From positions 1-32,933 of the forward strand of contig CAKXXW010000020.1 in NCBI GenBank assembly GCA_934378145.1: 32,933 nt of DNA. Reading direction: 5' to 3'. Shown here in pieces: positions 30,027-32,933 of this stretch; the first letter of the stretch is position 1, and each line of letters opens with the position of its first letter. The position numbers and the translations under genes are program-made. The stretch comes from an uncultured Eubacteriales bacterium (GTDB lineage Bacteria > Bacillota > Clostridia > Oscillospirales > CAG-272). Under the pieces are notes generated by a model that ran no database searches, was not told where the DNA came from, and was given only the letters and a program-made list of their open reading frames with translations.

Positions 30027-30671
30027 ATGAGCGCACCATCGATCATGTTCTTAATTGTGTATATTATGTTTATCTTCCTGTGGAACTTTTTTGCCTTCGG
30101 AGCTTCGGTTGTGATCTATGTTTTCAGATCGCTCGGCATTATGGGAATGATGAAGTCCTTCGGTATGAAAAATCCCGGGACGGCTTTTATTCCCGTTTAC
30201 AACAGTTGGTTGTTCGGTAAGGTCGCCGAGGAAAGCTCAGGCCGCCTCAACGGTAAAAAGTCCCTGCCGTTCGGAAAGATACTGCTTGCGGGCAAGATCA
30301 TCCCGATAGCAATGACCGTTTTGTATTTAGTGGTATGGTGTCTGATGGCGATTATTATGGGTATCGTCGGAACGGCTGAAAAGACCGGAGGCTCGGGTGT
30401 TTCCGAAGCCTTTGCCGTTGTCTTTACCATAGTATTTTTCATTATATGGTTCGCGACAATGATCGCGAATCTGATAGCTATAGCTATCAGGGTCTTTGAA
30501 TGTATCGCAGCATATAAGGTTTTCAGTTGCTTTGACCCCGAAAACGCGGTGCTGTTCACCGTACTTTCGGCGGTCATAAATGTGACGATGCCCTTTTTCC
30601 TCTTTGCGATAAGAAATAAGGAACCCGCTCCGCCTTTCATTGCCCCCGACGCATTTGAGCCGGAGAACTGA
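30027..30671 (+). CDS. polytopic membrane protein of unknown function
   Basis: A 214-residue protein with four to five hydrophobic segments (about 5-33, 84-112, 125-154 and 176-196). The short loop MKSFGMKNPGTAFIPVYNSWLFGKVAEE resembles the cytosolic motif of DUF5684-type membrane proteins (A-FIP-YN), but the assignment is tentative. The C-terminal tail is polar and Pro-rich. AAGGAGG precedes the ATG, 42 bp after the EEP gene stop, so both are probably one transcript ending at the terminator at 30690-30714. Confidence 0.75.
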   Translation: MSAPSIMFLIVYIMFIFLWNFFAFGASVVIYVFRSLGIMGMMKSFGMKNPGTAFIPVYNSWLFGKVAEESSGRLNGKKSLPFGKILLAGKIIPIAMTVLYLVVWCLMAIIMGIVGTAEKTGGSGVSEAFAVVFTIVFFIIWFATMIANLIAIAIRVFECIAAYKVFSCFDPENAVLFTVLSAVINVTMPFFLFAIRNKEPAPPFIAPDAFEPEN

Positions 30672-30689
30672 AAATCGTACATGCTCCCG

Positions 30690-30714
30690 CAGCGTCCGCC
30701 TTTGGCGGACGCTG
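30690..30714 (+). terminator. terminator after the membrane protein gene
   Basis: An 11-bp perfect stem, CAGCGTCCGCC / GGCGGACGCTG, loop TTT, followed by TTCTTTTTATG. Confidence 0.92.
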
Positions 30715-30757
30715 TTCTTTTTATGCGGTCGGCTGCTAAAAAGTTTCCGCAGCACTA

Positions 30758-30786
30758 TTGCTTTTTGTCGTACCGTGTGATATAAT
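30758..30786 (+). promoter_or_regulatory. promoter of the TetR-family gene
   Basis: TTGCTT (30758-30763), 17-bp spacer, TATAAT (30781-30786) preceded by TGTGA (extended -10). Confidence 0.82.
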
Positions 30787-30791
30787 AGTAA

Positions 30792-30809
30792 TATAAACGA
30801 ATGTTTATA
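30792..30809. promoter_or_regulatory. 18-bp palindrome at the TetR-gene transcription start (candidate operator)
   Basis: TATAAAC-gaat-GTTTATA, two perfect 7-bp arms. It begins 5 bp after the -10 box and covers the predicted +1, the usual place for TetR-type autorepression. Confidence 0.7.
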
Positions 30810-30827
30810 AAGAAAGAGGAAGACACA

Positions 30828-31421
30828 GTGGCTCAGAAAAACGATGACCGGCACGACAAAAAGAAAACGGAATATATGGAGAAATGCTTTGAATGTTATG
30901 CGGAGAACGGGCTGACGGGTACCGGAATAAAGGCGCTCGCAAATGCCTGCGGCTGCACTCCGGCAAATCTCTATCTTTACTTTGACAACCTTGACGATCT
31001 GATAATACAGTCGACCGCATACTGTATGTCAAAGGTCGAGGAGGACTTTATGAAAAAGGCTCCCTCCGATCCGAAGGACGCCATGCGCTTTATCGAGGAG
31101 GTGCCGTACTGGACGGCAAGGGAACACGGCAAAAAGTACCGCCTTATGTATCAGGTCTACACTCACCCGAAGTATATAGAATGCGGAAAGAAATTCTTCG
31201 TGGGGGTCAATGAGCGCTATACCGAATACGCGAAGATACTTGAGCCGAAGATAGGCATACCCTATACCGTCATAACGCCCCTCATATTCATCTTCGTGCG
31301 GGCCTGCGTCCACTATGCGATGTTCGAGAACGAGGAATATCTTAGGGCGCAGATGGATGTGCTGAAGCAGGGAGTCAACCTGTTTATAGATAAATACAGA
31401 AACTCGGCACAGGAAAAGTAA
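30828..31421 (+). CDS. TetR/AcrR-family transcriptional regulator
   Basis: A 198-residue regulator. The N-terminal HTH is visible as YMEKCFECYAENGLTGTGIKALANACGCTPANLYLYFDNLDDLIIQS, the standard TetR pattern with YxYF. The ligand-binding C-terminal half (from about residue 55) is all-helical and unlike any I can name. GTG at 30828 is chosen as start because AGAGGA lies 7 bp upstream; an in-frame ATG at 30801 would lie in the palindromic operator and lacks a ribosome-binding site. The effector is unknown. The neighbours downstream, a collagen-like lipoprotein and a secreted protein, are candidate targets. Confidence 0.9.
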   Translation: MAQKNDDRHDKKKTEYMEKCFECYAENGLTGTGIKALANACGCTPANLYLYFDNLDDLIIQSTAYCMSKVEEDFMKKAPSDPKDAMRFIEEVPYWTAREHGKKYRLMYQVYTHPKYIECGKKFFVGVNERYTEYAKILEPKIGIPYTVITPLIFIFVRACVHYAMFENEEYLRAQMDVLKQGVNLFIDKYRNSAQEK

Positions 31422-31443
31422 GCCCTTTTGCCGCTGTCATTTT

Positions 31444-31476
31444 TCACGGCAGAGACAACGGTACCGCCTGCCGTGA
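31444..31476 (+). terminator. candidate terminator or leader hairpin after the TetR gene
   Basis: TCACGGCAG / CTGCCGTGA, a 9-bp perfect stem with ACGGTACCG inside the loop, followed by CATTATTTC. Only a partial T-tract follows, and the next ribosome-binding site is 15 bp away, so partial readthrough is plausible. Confidence 0.5.
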
Positions 31477-31501
31477 CATTATTTCGATCGGAGGAAAGAA
31501 A

Positions 31502-32473
31502 ATGAAAAACTGCAGGAAATTTTTTGTGAGCATGCTTTTGGCGATTTTCATTGTACTTGCTGCCGGATGCTCCGGAGCAACGGAAACGAACGCCGGGCTG
31601 CCGGAGGTGCGGAATAACGGCACCGCCATCCAGTGGAGATACGGCAGTGAGAGCGAGTGGCAGGATCTTGTGATGCTCTCCGAGCTTACGGGCGCTGCGG
31701 GAGAAAAGGGTGCCGACGGTCGCGACGGCGCTGACGGCAAATCCGTTGAGGTCAGAAGCGCCGATTCTTACATACAGTGGCGTTACACGGGCGGAGAGTG
31801 GCAGGACCTTGTTGCTCTCGCCGATATTTCGGGTCCCTCCGGACAAAACGGTGCGGACGGAGTGAACGGAAAAACGCCGGAATTCCGTGTGAATGAAAAC
31901 GCCCTGCAATGGCGTTACACGGGCGAGGAGATCTGGCTGAATCTTTATGATCTTTCCGCGCTGAAGGGGCTTGACGGCAAGGACGGCATAAACGGTATTG
32001 ACGGAGAAAAAGGCGACAAGGGTGACAAGGGTGAAGACGGTAAGGACGGCAGTTGTTCGGGATATTTTCACGCCTCAAATCGCGGCACCAGCGCTTCATT
32101 CAATCAGCCGCTTCAGTTGTTTGAAGATTGCAATTCCGGAGGACTTTTTGTGTGGGATCGAACCAATGGAACCGTAACGCTGAAAGCCGGACATACATAC
32201 AGTATTTCATTCAGCGGTTCGGTCTGCATTTCTCACGACATGGGTGGATGGTACTCGGTAGTATTGAAAGGCAGACAAGGCTTTCTTAATGATACATTGA
32301 TCGAAAGGTATATGAACGATGCAGATAATTCACGAGTGTGGATGCCGTTTGCATTCAACCGCATCTACAGTGCCGGCAGTGATATTGTGCTGCAATATGA
32401 ATTTATCCAGTTGACCCCCGGCACACAGCTGAACGGTGCTGTCTATAATCTTACGATCATCGCTCTTGACTGA
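31502..32473 (+). CDS. collagen-like repeat lipoprotein
   Basis: A 323-residue surface protein. The signal peptide ends in lipobox LAAGC (about residue 23). Three copies of a short module with the pattern IQWRY...EWQDLV.L (near residues 43, 89 and 134) alternate with Gly-X-Y collagen-like runs (GEKGADGRDGADGK; GPSGQNGADGVNGK; GLDGKDGINGIDGEKG and GDKGDKGEDGKDG). The C-terminal ~130 residues are a beta-rich domain without Gly-X-Y, resembling the C1q/BclA-type heads that trimerise collagen-like stalks. That part and its DNA are AT-richer than the front. GGAGG precedes the ATG. Role is unknown, probably adhesion or surface structure. Confidence 0.88.
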   Translation: MKNCRKFFVSMLLAIFIVLAAGCSGATETNAGLPEVRNNGTAIQWRYGSESEWQDLVMLSELTGAAGEKGADGRDGADGKSVEVRSADSYIQWRYTGGEWQDLVALADISGPSGQNGADGVNGKTPEFRVNENALQWRYTGEEIWLNLYDLSALKGLDGKDGINGIDGEKGDKGDKGEDGKDGSCSGYFHASNRGTSASFNQPLQLFEDCNSGGLFVWDRTNGTVTLKAGHTYSISFSGSVCISHDMGGWYSVVLKGRQGFLNDTLIERYMNDADNSRVWMPFAFNRIYSAGSDIVLQYEFIQLTPGTQLNGAVYNLTIIALD

Positions 32474-32505
32474 GCCGATATATACGAAAACGGAGGTAAC
32501 AGAAT

Positions 32506-32933
32506 ATGAAAAAACGAATACTCAGCATCCTGCTCACCATTTTTATGCTGACATTAACCATTGCACCTATGACAGCCTATGCCGAGTCGGGATCGTCCGG
32601 CTCAGGCGCGTACGGAGCACTGCTCACACCCGACACAACTCCCCCTGCCGGATGGGCTGAGGACGAGAGCAACCCTTACGGCACGAAGAAGGGGATGCCC
32701 TTTGCCATCACCCCGTGGTATGAGCCGATAATATACAGTTACCGCAATGCCGAGGGACAGGCGGCGCAGGATCATACCAAGGTATACAGCAAGTGGACCT
32801 TCGGCATCAACATTGCCGAATGTACACCGAGTGCCCACAAGGTTTCTGCGGTCGACAATGTTGCCTTTGCTGTCGGAATCGCTTACGATCCGCTCGGCAC
32901 GGGCAGAAACGATCACGCTATCTTTGTCGGCCT
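32506..32933 (+). CDS. secreted protein of unknown function, cut by the window end
   Basis: An open frame of 142 codons that runs off the window. MKKRILSILLTIFMLTLTIAPMTAYAE is a clear Sec signal peptide with a cleavage site after AYA. The mature part shows no domain I recognise; it has a Gly/Ser-rich start, then mixed-composition segments such as KKGMPFAITPWYEPIIYSYRN. CGGAGG lies 9 bp before the ATG. It starts 32 bp after the collagen-like gene with no terminator between, so the two are probably co-transcribed. Confidence 0.82.
   Translation, partial: MKKRILSILLTIFMLTLTIAPMTAYAESGSSGSGAYGALLTPDTTPPAGWAEDESNPYGTKKGMPFAITPWYEPIIYSYRNAEGQAAQDHTKVYSKWTFGINIAECTPSAHKVSAVDNVAFAVGIAYDPLGTGRNDHAIFVG

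Overview
The window looks like a chromosomal segment of an endospore-forming, low-GC-type Gram-positive bacterium (class Clostridia), most likely a gut Oscillospirales/Ruminococcaceae-type organism despite a moderately high GC content. Direct support: an alpha/beta-type small acid-soluble spore protein, a GerW/YtfJ sporulation protein, a DacF-type D,D-carboxypeptidase, strong AGGAGG ribosome-binding sites, many TTGACA-17-TATAAT promoters, and a Firmicutes-type order M50 protease, ScpA, ScpB, DUF2953, GerW, DacF, RluB. The family placement is inference from gene content.

Layout. 1-146: end of a minus-strand tRNA operon (Gly-TCC, then a partial Arg-TCT). 238-5500: mostly minus-strand housekeeping and small genes (diacylglycerol-kinase family, membrane-anchored alpha/beta hydrolase, XRE regulator, class II FBP aldolase, a MazF-like toxin without a visible antitoxin, a two-TM protein, a YqeG-type HAD phosphatase). 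5530-5935: an intergenic block of structured repeats. 5940-8284: malic enzyme and an Ldh2-family malate/lactate dehydrogenase, probably linked in pyruvate/malate redox metabolism. 8560-8720: a candidate small structured RNA with its own promoter and terminator. 8826-18947: a tightly packed plus-strand run of 11 genes (lon, engB, lysA, M50 protease, scpA, scpB, DUF2953, gerW-like, dacF-like, rluB-like, a small unknown) covering proteolysis, ribosome assembly, lysine/DAP metabolism, chromosome segregation, sporulation and cell wall. 18984-20994: SASP gene and an amidohydrolase on the minus strand. 20998-22109: BspA-type LRR lipoprotein behind a long structured leader that looks like a transcription attenuator.

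22205-31421: plus-strand accessory genes. A DUF1275 membrane protein is followed by a two-component system (OmpR-type regulator plus histidine kinase), a second block of structured repeats (25042-25572), and an operon of VTC-type polyphosphate polymerase, DUF4956 membrane protein and carbohydrate-binding lipoprotein. The promoters of the two-component system and of the VTC operon carry the same TTTAGGCT direct repeat with an 11-bp period, placed 15 bp before the -10 box, so the kinase pair probably controls both itself and the VTC operon. Then come an exo/endonuclease-phosphatase family protein, a membrane protein, and a TetR regulator with an 18-bp palindrome over its transcription start. 31502-end: a collagen-like lipoprotein and the start of a secreted protein of unknown function cut by the window edge.

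The most unusual content is non-coding: two diverged copies of a ~245-bp element whose stem arms differ in sequence but still pair (structure conserved), a 122-bp element with 31-bp terminal inverted repeats, the attenuator-like LRR leader, the small RNA before lon, and a 14-bp helix that would bury the dacF start codon.
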